Part shown: positions 6,830 through 15,309 of the stretch, in pieces
Position numbering within the stretch: the stretch's first letter is position 1
How the letters are laid out: every line of letters begins with the position of its first letter
Source of the DNA: Planctomycetota bacterium
Lineage (GTDB): Bacteria; Planctomycetota; PLA2; JAEUHO01
Reading direction: 5' to 3'
NCBI GenBank assembly: GCA_028281445.1
Contig: JANQJW010000097.1
Coordinates: forward strand, 1 to 47,792
Length of the DNA stretch: 47,792 nucleotides
The notes under the pieces: generated by a model
Told to the model about the DNA's origin: nothing
Databases searched by the model: none
What the model saw: the letters and a program-made list of their open reading frames with translations, nothing else
Made by a program: the position numbers and the translations under genes

Positions 6830-8263
6830 CTACGGTTCGGGCGACTCGGCCGACGCGGCCTCGGAGACCGTCTCGTCGCCGCCTTCGAAGCGGTCCACCA
6901 CGACCGCCCCGATGGCGTCCCCCATGACGTTGGTCGACGTTCGGAACATGTCGAGGAAGGCGTCCACGCCGAAGATGAACGGCAGGTAGTAGACCGGCAG
7001 GTGCACGGCGGTTGCGACGAGCACCATCGTCACCAAACCCGCGTCGGGCACCGCGGCCGCGCCGACCGAGGCGAGCACCGCCGTGATGAAGATCACCAGG
7101 ATCGCTCCGCCCGCGAGCGTGATGCCGACGTCGTCCATCCCGCCGTAGATCTGGATGAGGAAGATGACGGCGACGCCTTCGTAGAGCGCGGTCCCATCCA
7201 TGTTGACCGTCGCGCCGACCGGCAGCGTGAAGTTGGCCACCCGCGGACGGACACCCAGCTTCTGCGTGAGGCAACGCACCGTGACCGGCAGCGTCGCCGC
7301 GCTCGAGCGTGTCGCGAACGCGATCGCCCAGGCCTCGCGGATGCCGCGCAGGAACGTGATCGGGTTCATGCGGCCGATGACCGCGCAGATGGCGAGCAGC
7401 ACCGCGACGTGCGCACCGATGCCCGCGATCACGGTGCCGCAGTACCAGGCCAGCGAGGCGAACACCTCCGGACCCTGTCGCACGATCACCGCGGCGATGA
7501 GACAGAAGATCGCGACCGGCGAGATCGCCATGAGCCACATCGTCAGCTTCATGATCACGCCGTTGGCCGACTGGAAGAGGTCGATCAGCGGCCGCGCCTT
7601 CGGGCCCACGGCCATGCATGCGAGACCGAGCAGAAGCGACCAGAAGATGATGCCCAGGCTGTTGCGCCTTGCGAGTGCCTCGAACGGGTTCATCAGCATC
7701 GGCCGCACGATGTCCTCGATGAAGGACTGGTACGTGCCGCGGTCGCGCTTCGCGGTGACGCGCTCGTACTTCTCGTGCGCCGCCGACTGGGTCTCGCCCT
7801 CTCGTGCCGCGAGCCATGACAGGAACTCGGGTTCGTTGTCCCGCGAAGGCTTGCCTGTGGCCTGCTCGAACTCCGTGCGCCGTTCTTCGAGCTCCGCCGT
7901 GCGCTTGGCGCGCAGGTTCTCGGCGTGACTCTGGTTGCCGGGCTGGATCGTCAGGACGAACACGAGGCCGATGACGACCGCAATCGTCGTGGTCGTGACG
8001 TAGTACGCCAGCGTGCGAACGCCGATGCGGCCTGCGTCCTCGAAGGACGGGATGCTCGTCACGCCGGCGACGATGCTGACCAGGATCAGCGGCGCGATGA
8101 TCATCTTCAAGAGGCCGATGAAGACCTCTCTGCCGATGAAGTCGAAGACGTCGAGCACCGTGCCCAGCCAGGCCGGGTTTCCCTCGACGCGGGCCAGGAG
8201 CCCGCCCACGACGACGCCCAGGGCCATGAAGACGAAGATCAGGTTGTGGAGGCGCGGGCGCAT
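6830..8263 (-). CDS. dicarboxylate/amino acid:cation symporter (DAACS family)
   Basis: 477 residues with about eight hydrophobic segments and the two re-entrant loop signatures of the GltP/DctA family: TRSSAATLPVT (the SSS-TLP hairpin) and NMDGTAL in TM7. Family members take up glutamate, aspartate or C4-dicarboxylates with Na+ or H+ across the inner membrane. A hydrophilic insert at about residues 110-185 (rich in Glu, Arg and Lys) is longer than in E. coli DctA. It starts at the ATG at 8263, 53 bp from the divergent metallo-beta-lactamase-fold gene; its 3' end abuts the transposon-like element. Class II fumarase nearby (13863) fits a C4-dicarboxylate substrate, but that is inference. Confidence 0.92.
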   Translation of the reverse strand: MRPRLHNLIFVFMALGVVVGGLLARVEGNPAWLGTVLDVFDFIGREVFIGLLKMIIAPLILVSIVAGVTSIPSFEDAGRIGVRTLAYYVTTTTIAVVIGLVFVLTIQPGNQSHAENLRAKRTAELEERRTEFEQATGKPSRDNEPEFLSWLAAREGETQSAAHEKYERVTAKRDRGTYQSFIEDIVRPMLMNPFEALARRNSLGIIFWSLLLGLACMAVGPKARPLIDLFQSANGVIMKLTMWLMAISPVAIFCLIAAVIVRQGPEVFASLAWYCGTVIAGIGAHVAVLLAICAVIGRMNPITFLRGIREAWAIAFATRSSAATLPVTVRCLTQKLGVRPRVANFTLPVGATVNMDGTALYEGVAVIFLIQIYGGMDDVGITLAGGAILVIFITAVLASVGAAAVPDAGLVTMVLVATAVHLPVYYLPFIFGVDAFLDMFRTSTNVMGDAIGAVVVDRFEGGDETVSEAASAESPEP

Positions 8264-8316
8264 GAGCCGCAGATCCTACTGACTCACCCGTACGGGCGCA
8301 CCTGTACCCTTGCGCG

Positions 8317-9142
8317 ATGCGCATCACGGCGATCGAAGGCAACATGCAGAAGCTCGACGGCGGTTCCATGTACGGGAACTGCCCGCGTGCCGTATGGGAA
8401 CGCTGGTCGCCGCCGGACGAACACGGGCGCATCGACCTCGCGTGCCGCGCCATGTCGATCGAGGACGGGGAGCGCCGCGTGCTGTGCGAGACGGGCATCG
8501 GCGGGTTCTTCGAGCCGAAGCTCAGAGAGCGCTACGGCGTCGTCGGAGGCGAACACGTCCTGCTGCGCAACCTCGCCGCCGCCGGTGCGCCGCACGAGGA
8601 GATCGACGCCGTCGTCCTGTCGCATCTCCACTTCGATCATGCGGGCGGACTGCTCGCGGCCTGGGCCTACGGCGTGGAGCCGACGCTGCTCTTCCCGAAT
8701 GCACGGTTCCTGGTGGGGCGCGAGGCGTGGGAGCGCGCGTGCGCACCCCACGCGCGCGATCGGGCGTCCTTCATCCCCGCGCTGCCGGCCCTGCTCGAAT
8801 CGAGCGGACGCCTGGAGATCGTGAGGCGCACACGACGCCACGCTCGGCGACGCGTTTCGCTTCCACTTCAGCGACGGACACACCCCGGGCCTGATGCTCA
8901 CCGAAGTCACGACGGATGACGGCCCGCTCGTCTTTGCCTCGGACCTGATCCCCGGGGCGCCGTGGATGCACCTGCCCATCACGATGGGCTATGACCGCTA
9001 TCCCGAACGACTCATCGACGAGAAGACCGCGCTGCTCGAGAGCCTGCTCGCGCGCGGAGGTTCGGTCTTCTTCACCCACGACCCGGACGTCGCGATCGGC
9101 AAGGTGGCCCGCGACGACAGCGGCCGCTTCCGCGCCGCCTGA
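8317..9142 (+). CDS. metallo-beta-lactamase-fold hydrolase, frameshifted at about 8824
   Basis: The first part (from the ATG at 8317) carries the metal motif HLHFDH (His103, His105, Asp107, His108). At 8821-8825 the frame must shift by one: GTG-A-GGCGCA reads on as GAHDATLGDAFRFHFSDGHT, which holds the third-ligand motif DGHTPG, then FASDL and FFTHDPD, to the stop at 9142. Every expected zinc ligand is therefore present, but split over two frames by one apparent extra base. This is either a recent frameshift or an assembly error. The product resembles lactonase-like or glyoxalase II-like members of the superfamily; the substrate is unknown. The stop codon lies back to back with that of the convergent gene (TGATCA, 9140-9145). 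Confidence 0.8.
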
Positions 9143-9553
9143 TCACTCGCCGGCGGAGCGCGCGCCCACGGCGAAGCGGTTGATCGCCAGCAGCTCGCCG
9201 TCCCACTCGAAGCCGAACTCGAACCAGCCACCGCTGCCCACCGGTAGGGACGGCAGCTCGACCTGCAGCGCGATCTGGCGCCCGCCGAACCCCTCCGGCA
9301 CGTTGACCTCCAGCGGCATGCGGGCCTGCATTGCTTCGTTGCCCTCGGGGCGCAGAAGGAAGGCCCCCGTGGCCTGGCCGGGGGGCAGGTTCCGGACGAA
9401 TGCGACGATGGCAATGGGGCCGACGTCCCCAGGGACGGAGTCGACCGGCAGCACTTCCAATACGTTGTGAAGGGAGATCTCGCCCGAGGCCTGGGTCTCG
9501 ACGCGGCGGCAGACGAGGAGCGCATGGACGAACGGCGAGCTGGAATCGGACAT
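9143..9553 (-). CDS. small beta-rich hypothetical protein
   Basis: 136 residues from the ATG at 9553. The N-terminus FVHALLVCRRVETQASGEISLHNVLEVLP followed by alternating hydrophobic strands (GPIAIVAFVRNLPPG, RQIALQVELPSLPVG, GWFEFGFEWDGELLAINRFAV) suggests a compact beta-sandwich without a signal peptide. It resembles small proteins annotated with domains such as DUF6941, but I am not certain. It is convergent with the metallo-beta-lactamase-fold gene and head to head with the next gene, whose start codon lies inside this one. Confidence 0.65.
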   Translation of the reverse strand: MSDSSSPFVHALLVCRRVETQASGEISLHNVLEVLPVDSVPGDVGPIAIVAFVRNLPPGQATGAFLLRPEGNEAMQARMPLEVNVPEGFGGRQIALQVELPSLPVGSGGWFEFGFEWDGELLAINRFAVGARSAGE

Positions 9554-11023
9554 GGAGCAGCACGGTACCCGGCCGCGCGCCTCCTGCCCGCCTTGTTCGT
9601 CCTGCTGGCCCTCGGCAGCCAGGCCGTGGCCGCACCGGCGAAGCTGCGGCTCGGCGGCAAGCCGCGGCGCTTCGACGTCAAGGTCGCCGGAGGCTCGGCC
9701 CGCTTCGTGTTCACGGTGAAGGCGGGTTGTCGCTACCGCCTGACGGTCGAGCGCGGCACGCTCGCCCGCGGCGTGCTCGAGCTGGGCCGCCCGGACGAAG
9801 AACCGTTCACCGTCGAGGACGTCAAGGACGAGAAGCACGTCCACACGTGGCACGCTCAGCGCGACGCGATCCTGCAGGCACGCATCAAGGGCTTCTCCGC
9901 TTCGACCGGCGATGGGCGCGTGGGGATTGCCGTGCTCGATCCCGACGACAAGCCGATGAGCAAGCACCGGCGCTACCTCGGCGTCACCAAGGAGGACCAG
10001 GCGCTCGTCGGCGAGATGCTCGTGGGCGAGCCGAACCTCTGGTACCTCGCCGTCGAGGTGGGCTGCGTCTACGAGATCAAGCCCACGACCGGCTCCGCCG
10101 GACGCGTGCAGCTGCGCGTGCTCGACTGGGCCGACCAGGTCGTCGCCGACTCCGAACAGGGCGGCGTCGCATGGGTCGCGCGTCCGCCGCTCCGGTTCCG
10201 CGTGCCGCCGAAGCCCGCCCCCGAAGCCGAAGATCCGAAGAAGCGCAAGCGCAAGAAGAGCGTCCCGGCGATGCGTCTCGAGGTGCGCGGTGTGTTCGAG
10301 GGTGGAGGCACCTACGGCCTGCGCATGCGCAAGCTCGCGGACGACGCCGAGATCGAGATGCCCGCGGTCACGCCGCCTGCCGCGGTCGAGCGCGGCTCCG
10401 TCGAAGGCGTGCTGACGACGTTCAACGCCGGTCCCGGCGATCTGGCGATGGTCTACGTCCCGCACTCGCCGGACATCGGCCAGCTCGTGCAGGTCAAGCG
10501 CGGCGACACATGGGTCAACATCGACGCCATCGGCGGCGAAGACGTCGGACGGCAGAAGGGGGCGCGCTCGCCCGAGGACGCCCTGACGCGCTGGTTCCAG
10601 CCGTACTACCCGGGCACGTACCGGTTCGTGTCGGTCCCGATGCAGCCGCGCACAAAGCCGCAACTCTTCTTGATGGACCGGGCCGACCTGGGCGGCGCAC
10701 CGATCCACATGGGCACCGGCAGCGACCCCTCGCCTCGCGCCAAGATCGGCAAGACGTGGCGGCTCGTCGGGCTCGGCGTCGTCATGCCGGGCAAGGACTA
10801 CCTGTTCGTCTGCGTCTATGCGCCGGATCAGGGGGTCGCCATGCGCGTCCGTACGCAGGACGGCAAGACGATTCGAAGCCGCTCGGCCGGCGCCCTCACA
10901 ATTTCCCCCGGGCTCGGGCCGTCCTTGCGCTTCAAGGTCCCGCGGCCCGGGATCTACCGCCTCGAAGCCAAGAGCGCGCGCACGCGCATCGTCCGGCCGC
11001 TGCTACGCCGCGCTTCGAACTGA
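9524..11023 (+). CDS. secreted protein with PPC-like beta-sandwich domains
   Basis: 499 residues from the ATG at 9524, the nearest start before a signal sequence (LLPALFVLLALGSQAVAAPAK). This start overlaps the divergent gene by 30 bp. The mature part has repeated all-beta segments in the style of bacterial pre-peptidase C-terminal (PPC) domains: RFDVKVAGGSARFVFTVKAG, YLAVEVGCVYEIKPTTGSAG, TYRFVSVPMQPRTKPQLFLM, GIYRLEAKS. A Lys/Arg-rich linker (DPKKRKRKKSVP) lies mid-protein. No protease or other catalytic motif is visible. The next gene, 50 bp downstream, is a PPC-serine protease, so the two are likely cotranscribed and may act together in the periplasm. Confidence 0.7.
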   Translation: MDERRAGIGHGAARYPAARLLPALFVLLALGSQAVAAPAKLRLGGKPRRFDVKVAGGSARFVFTVKAGCRYRLTVERGTLARGVLELGRPDEEPFTVEDVKDEKHVHTWHAQRDAILQARIKGFSASTGDGRVGIAVLDPDDKPMSKHRRYLGVTKEDQALVGEMLVGEPNLWYLAVEVGCVYEIKPTTGSAGRVQLRVLDWADQVVADSEQGGVAWVARPPLRFRVPPKPAPEAEDPKKRKRKKSVPAMRLEVRGVFEGGGTYGLRMRKLADDAEIEMPAVTPPAAVERGSVEGVLTTFNAGPGDLAMVYVPHSPDIGQLVQVKRGDTWVNIDAIGGEDVGRQKGARSPEDALTRWFQPYYPGTYRFVSVPMQPRTKPQLFLMDRADLGGAPIHMGTGSDPSPRAKIGKTWRLVGLGVVMPGKDYLFVCVYAPDQGVAMRVRTQDGKTIRSRSAGALTISPGLGPSLRFKVPRPGIYRLEAKSARTRIVRPLLRRASN

Positions 11024-11073
11024 ACCGGGACCAAAGCTTGAGCCGGTGGGGCGTCGCGGCTTCATTGGCGGGG

Positions 11074-13248
11074 ATGGCAAAGCGTCTCACCCGCTTCGGG
11101 CCCGGCCTCCTGGCGCTCTTGCTGCTGTGGACGCCTGCACACGCCGCCGATGAGACGACGCGGATCGAACCCCTGACCATCCACGCGCTGGTCCTACCCG
11201 AGGGACGCAGCATCTGGCGCGGCCGCATCGAGGTCCCGGAGGGCGCGCGCGCGTTGACGGTCGCCGCGTGCTCGCCGCGTGACGTCGATCTCTTCCTGCG
11301 CCGGGGCGAGCCGCTGGGAGAGGACCCGGTTGCCACCGCCGACGCATCCGGCCGGGCGCAGGGGCCGATGGAGGTGGTGCAGCTCACGCTCGACGGCGCC
11401 GTGCCGGTCCAGCCGGGCACATGGTTCCTTGCCGCGACGCGACCGCCGGGCAGCGACAACGGCGCCCGCTTCGAGCTGGTCGCCCTCGTGGATACGGAAG
11501 GCGGGCCGCGCGCCGTCGTACCTCGTGCGGGCGAGACGCAGATCGTGATGACGCACCAAGCGGGCGCCGAGCTGCGCACCTTCCTGCCCTCGCACGCACG
11601 CGAGTTGCGCTTGACGCTGAACCGCGCGGTGGCGCCCGGCGTGCAGTTCCGCCTGAGGGGGCCTCGCTCGTACCAGCGCGGCGGTGTCGCCTCGCGGCGG
11701 ATCGTGCTGCAGCGCGGCGAGAGTCCCCCGGGGATCTACACGCTCGACCTCTTCGCGGAGGACGCGGGTGCGCTGCCCAAGACGATCGAGGTCCAGGCGG
11801 CGTGGGGGTTCGGCGCGGCGACGTCGCCCGTGGCCACGCCGGCGCTGCCGCTGGTTCGACCCGGCTCCTCTGCCGTCATCCGGTTGGGCGGCACGCAGCC
11901 GACCGCGCGCACGGTGCGCATACCAGTGCGGCGCGGCACCGGCGGGCTGCGCATCGATGCGACCAACACCGCGAAGGCGGACGTGGATCTCTACGTGCGC
12001 CACGGTCGACCGCTCGAGCGCGGTGACGCGGATGCCGACTACTTCGCGCTCTCGAGCGCACCGAGCGAACGCCTCGTCGTCGGTGGGTCGCGCGGGCTGC
12101 CCGGAGGCATCTACTACTGCGAGCTGGTGCTCGTCCACGGCAAGGGACCCGTCGCCGTCACGCTGCGCGTCACGCCGTTTCGCTCCGGACGCGGCCGCGG
12201 CACGTGGGGCGAACGAGCGCCGCCCGGCCTCGCGCCCGGGCCGTGGACGCCGGGGCGCGTCCAGGCCGGTCTGGCGGGCCTGACGTGGTACACGCTTGCG
12301 GTACCCGCGGGCGCGCGCTCGCTGCACGCCGTACTCTTCGGCGCCACGGCGCCGCTCGATCTCGTGCTTGCGCGCGAGAGCGATGGGAGCATTGTGCGCC
12401 GCGCGCTGAGTGCGCGGGTCGACGAACGCATCGACCATTCGTTCCAGTCGCCGATCCCGCGGCCGCAGCGCCTGCTCCTCGGTGTGATGAACCGCAACCC
12501 GTATGAAGAACAGGTCGACTTCCGCGTCGCGCTCTCGTTCAATACGCCGCCGTCTGCGCCCAAGGACGTGACCTGGCCGCCGGTCATCGACTACCAGCGC
12601 GGCACGCCGACGCTGCGCGGTGCGGCCGCCAGCGTTGAGCTGACCGTGCGCGGCAACGCGGGCGGCAGCGGAACCTGTGTGTCGCCTCGCGGCCGCATTC
12701 TCACGTGCCGCCATGTGCTGGAGATCGAGGGACGCGGCGGCGCGATTCAACGCGACGGCATTCTCGTCGCGTTTCCCACGAGGCTCGCGAGCCCCCCGCT
12801 CCAGAGCTACGTCGCCCGCGTCACGCACGAGGACCGCGGCAGCGACCTCGCCTTGCTGGAGATCACGTCCGACGTCTTCGGACGACGGTTGCCGCCGGAC
12901 GCGTCGTTGCCCTGGGTCGAGCTCGGCGAGGCGGGCGGCCTCGGACTCGGGGATCCGGTCAGCGTGTTCGGCTACCCCTCGGAGGGCAGCGAGCGAACGC
13001 GGACGCCTGTGGTCCTCACGCGCGGCATCGTCTCGGGACTCGAAGCCGTGGGCGGGCGCCTGCGGTGGATCAAGACCGACGCGTGGATCGGTCTCGGCCA
13101 CAGCGGCGGCTCGCTCATGGATCGCACGATGCGCCTGGCTGGCGTCGCGGCGGCCACGCTCGGGGACAGCGAGGTCCTCGGCCTCGTGATCCCCATCGGC
13201 CTGGTCCCGGCGGACTGGAGGGACCTGATCCGCGGCGACCGGCGCTAA
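11074..13248 (+). CDS. secreted trypsin-like serine protease with N-terminal PPC-like repeats
   Basis: 724 residues from the ATG at 11074. After a signal peptide (LALLLLWTPAHA) come about 500 residues of PPC-like beta domains with the recurring signature 'DVDLFLRRGEPL', 'DVDLYVRHGRPLE' and 'PLDLVLARESDG'. A C-terminal trypsin-fold domain follows with an intact triad: His547 in TCRHVLE, Asp591 in GSDLALLE and Ser677 in LGHSGGSL. The protease part resembles the DegP/HtrA-like Trypsin_2 group but lacks a visible PDZ domain. PPC domains usually sit after secreted proteases and are often removed; here several precede the protease, an unusual order. A role in envelope or extracellular proteolysis is inferred. 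Confidence 0.85.
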   Translation: MAKRLTRFGPGLLALLLLWTPAHAADETTRIEPLTIHALVLPEGRSIWRGRIEVPEGARALTVAACSPRDVDLFLRRGEPLGEDPVATADASGRAQGPMEVVQLTLDGAVPVQPGTWFLAATRPPGSDNGARFELVALVDTEGGPRAVVPRAGETQIVMTHQAGAELRTFLPSHARELRLTLNRAVAPGVQFRLRGPRSYQRGGVASRRIVLQRGESPPGIYTLDLFAEDAGALPKTIEVQAAWGFGAATSPVATPALPLVRPGSSAVIRLGGTQPTARTVRIPVRRGTGGLRIDATNTAKADVDLYVRHGRPLERGDADADYFALSSAPSERLVVGGSRGLPGGIYYCELVLVHGKGPVAVTLRVTPFRSGRGRGTWGERAPPGLAPGPWTPGRVQAGLAGLTWYTLAVPAGARSLHAVLFGATAPLDLVLARESDGSIVRRALSARVDERIDHSFQSPIPRPQRLLLGVMNRNPYEEQVDFRVALSFNTPPSAPKDVTWPPVIDYQRGTPTLRGAAASVELTVRGNAGGSGTCVSPRGRILTCRHVLEIEGRGGAIQRDGILVAFPTRLASPPLQSYVARVTHEDRGSDLALLEITSDVFGRRLPPDASLPWVELGEAGGLGLGDPVSVFGYPSEGSERTRTPVVLTRGIVSGLEAVGGRLRWIKTDAWIGLGHSGGSLMDRTMRLAGVAAATLGDSEVLGLVIPIGLVPADWRDLIRGDRR

Positions 13249-13329
13249 GCCCGGGCATAGATTGGGAGCGGTGAGGGGCCCTGGTACGTTCCTTCGCCCG
13301 TGTCCAGGACCGTTGCAAGAGCCCAGTTG

Positions 13330-13773
13330 ATGACCGACGAAGAGACTGCCGAGACCGGAACCCAGGGCACACGGAGGCCCAGTTCCATGCGGACCCCCCG
13401 CGCGCCGATCATCCCCCGGAAGGTCTGGCTGCTCGGCTCCAACGAGAAGCGGATCGCCGCGGCCGTCGGAGCCCTCGAGGGCGCGGGCCACGCCGTCCGC
13501 ACCGCAGAGACGAGCGGGGAGCTCACGCCCGCGCTGCGCGAGTTCCGGCCGGACCTGATCGTGATCGACATGCAGGATCACCCCGACCGCGGCCGCCACG
13601 TCGCGATGCAACTCCGCGCCGACCGGGCCACCCGCCAGCTTCCGATCGTGCTCGTCGGCGCGAAGAAGGAGCACATGGGCACCGCCGAGAAGCCCATCAC
13701 GGGCCCGACCCGGCGCTATCGCCTGCCCATGGACGCGCCTTCCGTCTTGAACGCGATCGTCGCCGAACTGTAG
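13330..13773 (+). CDS. degenerate response-regulator receiver-like protein
   Basis: 147 residues from the ATG at 13330; an alternative ATG at 13387 would begin just before the domain. The segment KVWLLGSNEKRIAAAVGALEGAGHAVRTAET, then DLIVIDMQDHP and LPIVLVGAKK, follows the alpha/beta order of CheY-like receivers, with Asp in the phosphoacceptor position (VIDMQ). The Asp pair at the end of strand 1 and the conserved Lys after strand 5 are replaced (LLGSNEK; RRYRLPM), so ordinary phosphorylation is doubtful. There is no output domain. It sits between the PPC-protease and fumarase genes with no clear partner. Confidence 0.6.
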   Translation: MTDEETAETGTQGTRRPSSMRTPRAPIIPRKVWLLGSNEKRIAAAVGALEGAGHAVRTAETSGELTPALREFRPDLIVIDMQDHPDRGRHVAMQLRADRATRQLPIVLVGAKKEHMGTAEKPITGPTRRYRLPMDAPSVLNAIVAEL

Positions 13774-13862
13774 TCCGCAAGACGCGCCGCTTTCGGTCGC
13801 GACCCTGGATCGAGTTGACACGCTCTGACCCGGGGTGAGGCTACCGCCGAAGGAGACCTGTG

Positions 13863-15260
13863 ATGGCCGAGCGCATGCGGATCGAAAAGGACTCAATGGG
13901 GGACGTGAAGGTCCCTGCCAAGCGGATGTGGGGTGCGCAGACGCAGCGCGCGGTTGACAACTTCCAGGTTGCCGGTCGTCCCATGCGCCCGCGCTTCATC
14001 CGCTCGCTCGCCGCCGTCAAGTGGTCCGCCGCCAAGGCGAACCAGGAGCTCAAGCTCATTCCCGCACGCATGGGCGCCGCCATTCGCCGCGCGGCGGATG
14101 CCGTCATCAAGGGCAAGCACGACGCGGAGTTTCCGGTCGACGTCTTCCAGACCGGGTCCGGCACGTCGTCCAACATGAACATGAACGAGGTGCTGAGCAA
14201 CCTCGCGAACGTCGGACTCGGTTCGAAGCCGGGTGCCAAGGCGCCCGTGCATCCCAACGACCACGTCAACATGTGCCAGTCGAGCAACGACGTGATCCCC
14301 ACCGCGCTGCACGTCTCCGTTGCCGCGGCCGCTACCGAGGATCTCATCCCGACGCTCGAGCGGTTCGCTGCGACGCTCGAGAAGAAGGCCGAGCAGTTCG
14401 ACGACATCATCAAGGTCGGCCGCACGCATCTCCAGGACGCGACGCCGGTGCGCATGGGCCAGGTGTTCGCCGGGTTCGCCGCGCAGGTGAACCACTCGAT
14501 CGAGCGCCTGACCGAGGCCACCGACGGCTTGCTCGAGGTCGGGCTCGGCGGCACGGCTGTCGGCACAGGCATCGGCCGTCACAAGCGTTTCCACACGATT
14601 GCCATCAAGCACCTGGCTGCGAAGACGAAGCTCAAGCTCCGTCCCGCACGCCACGGCTTTGAGCAGCTCGCAGGCCGCGAGGCATGTTCCTTCTTCGCCG
14701 GCGCGCTCGGCTCGACCTCCGCGGCGCTCAACAAGGTCGCCAACGACGTGCGCCACCTCGGCTCGGGCCCGCGCTGCGGCCTGGGCGAGCTCAAGCTGCC
14801 GCCGGTACAGCCCGGCTCCTCGATCATGCCGGGCAAGGTCAACCCGGTCATGGCCGAGAGCCTGATCATGGCCTGCCAGCTCGCGCAGGGCTACGTGACC
14901 ACGGTCAACGCGGCTGCGGCATCCGGGAACTTCGAGCTCAACGTGTCGCTCCCGCTGATCGCCGACGTCTTGCTCGACGGGGTGCAGGTGCTCGCCGGCG
15001 CGGTCGAGGGCTTCGACAAGCGTTGCGTGCGCCGGCTCAAGGTCGACAAGGCGCGCGTCACCGCCATGGTGGAGCAGAGCTTGATGCTTGCCACCGCCCT
15101 GGCACCGCACATCGGCTACGACAACGCCGCCAACCTCGCGAAGGAGGCGTACGAGACCGGACGCACGATCCGCGAGCTGGCGACCGAGAAGAAGCTCATG
15201 TCGCCGGCCAAGCTCAATCGTGCGCTCGACGTCCGGCACATGACCAATCCCGGTCGCTGA
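13863..15260 (+). CDS. fumC: fumarate hydratase class II
   Basis: 465 residues, the usual length for FumC, with the ATG at 13863 placed 6 nt after AAGGAGA. Family landmarks in order are GSGTSSNMNMNEV, the HPNDHVNMCQSSND block, GRTHLQDATPV, and the superfamily signature PGSSIMPGKVNP. The enzyme catalyses the reversible hydration of fumarate to malate in the TCA cycle, in the cytoplasm as a tetramer. The gene is flanked by unrelated genes and appears monocistronic. Confidence that it is fumarase and not the related aspartase is high from the overall match, but the two are close paralogues. Confidence 0.93.
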   Translation: MAERMRIEKDSMGDVKVPAKRMWGAQTQRAVDNFQVAGRPMRPRFIRSLAAVKWSAAKANQELKLIPARMGAAIRRAADAVIKGKHDAEFPVDVFQTGSGTSSNMNMNEVLSNLANVGLGSKPGAKAPVHPNDHVNMCQSSNDVIPTALHVSVAAAATEDLIPTLERFAATLEKKAEQFDDIIKVGRTHLQDATPVRMGQVFAGFAAQVNHSIERLTEATDGLLEVGLGGTAVGTGIGRHKRFHTIAIKHLAAKTKLKLRPARHGFEQLAGREACSFFAGALGSTSAALNKVANDVRHLGSGPRCGLGELKLPPVQPGSSIMPGKVNPVMAESLIMACQLAQGYVTTVNAAAASGNFELNVSLPLIADVLLDGVQVLAGAVEGFDKRCVRRLKVDKARVTAMVEQSLMLATALAPHIGYDNAANLAKEAYETGRTIRELATEKKLMSPAKLNRALDVRHMTNPGR

Positions 15261-15309
15261 CCCCGGCCGCTGGATCGCGAGGCCTCGGGCGCGCTAGGAT
15301 CCGCGCGCC

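Noticed and set aside
8821..8827. TGA at 8822-8824 in the metallo-beta-lactamase-fold gene as a third Sec codon
   Set aside because: The upstream half of the protein is in a different frame, so reading UGA as Sec would not join the two parts; a one-base indel does.
9331..11073. Long open frame in front of the PPC-serine protease that would extend it to about 1300 residues
   Set aside because: It lies antisense to the gene ending at 9143 and out of frame over the PPC protein gene, and it is Arg-rich without domains. A signal peptide marks the real start at 11074.
11194..13896. 900-codon frame on the minus strand opposite the serine protease
   Set aside because: It is a GC-rich shadow of the protease gene, which has a signal peptide and catalytic triad; the antisense translation has no motif.
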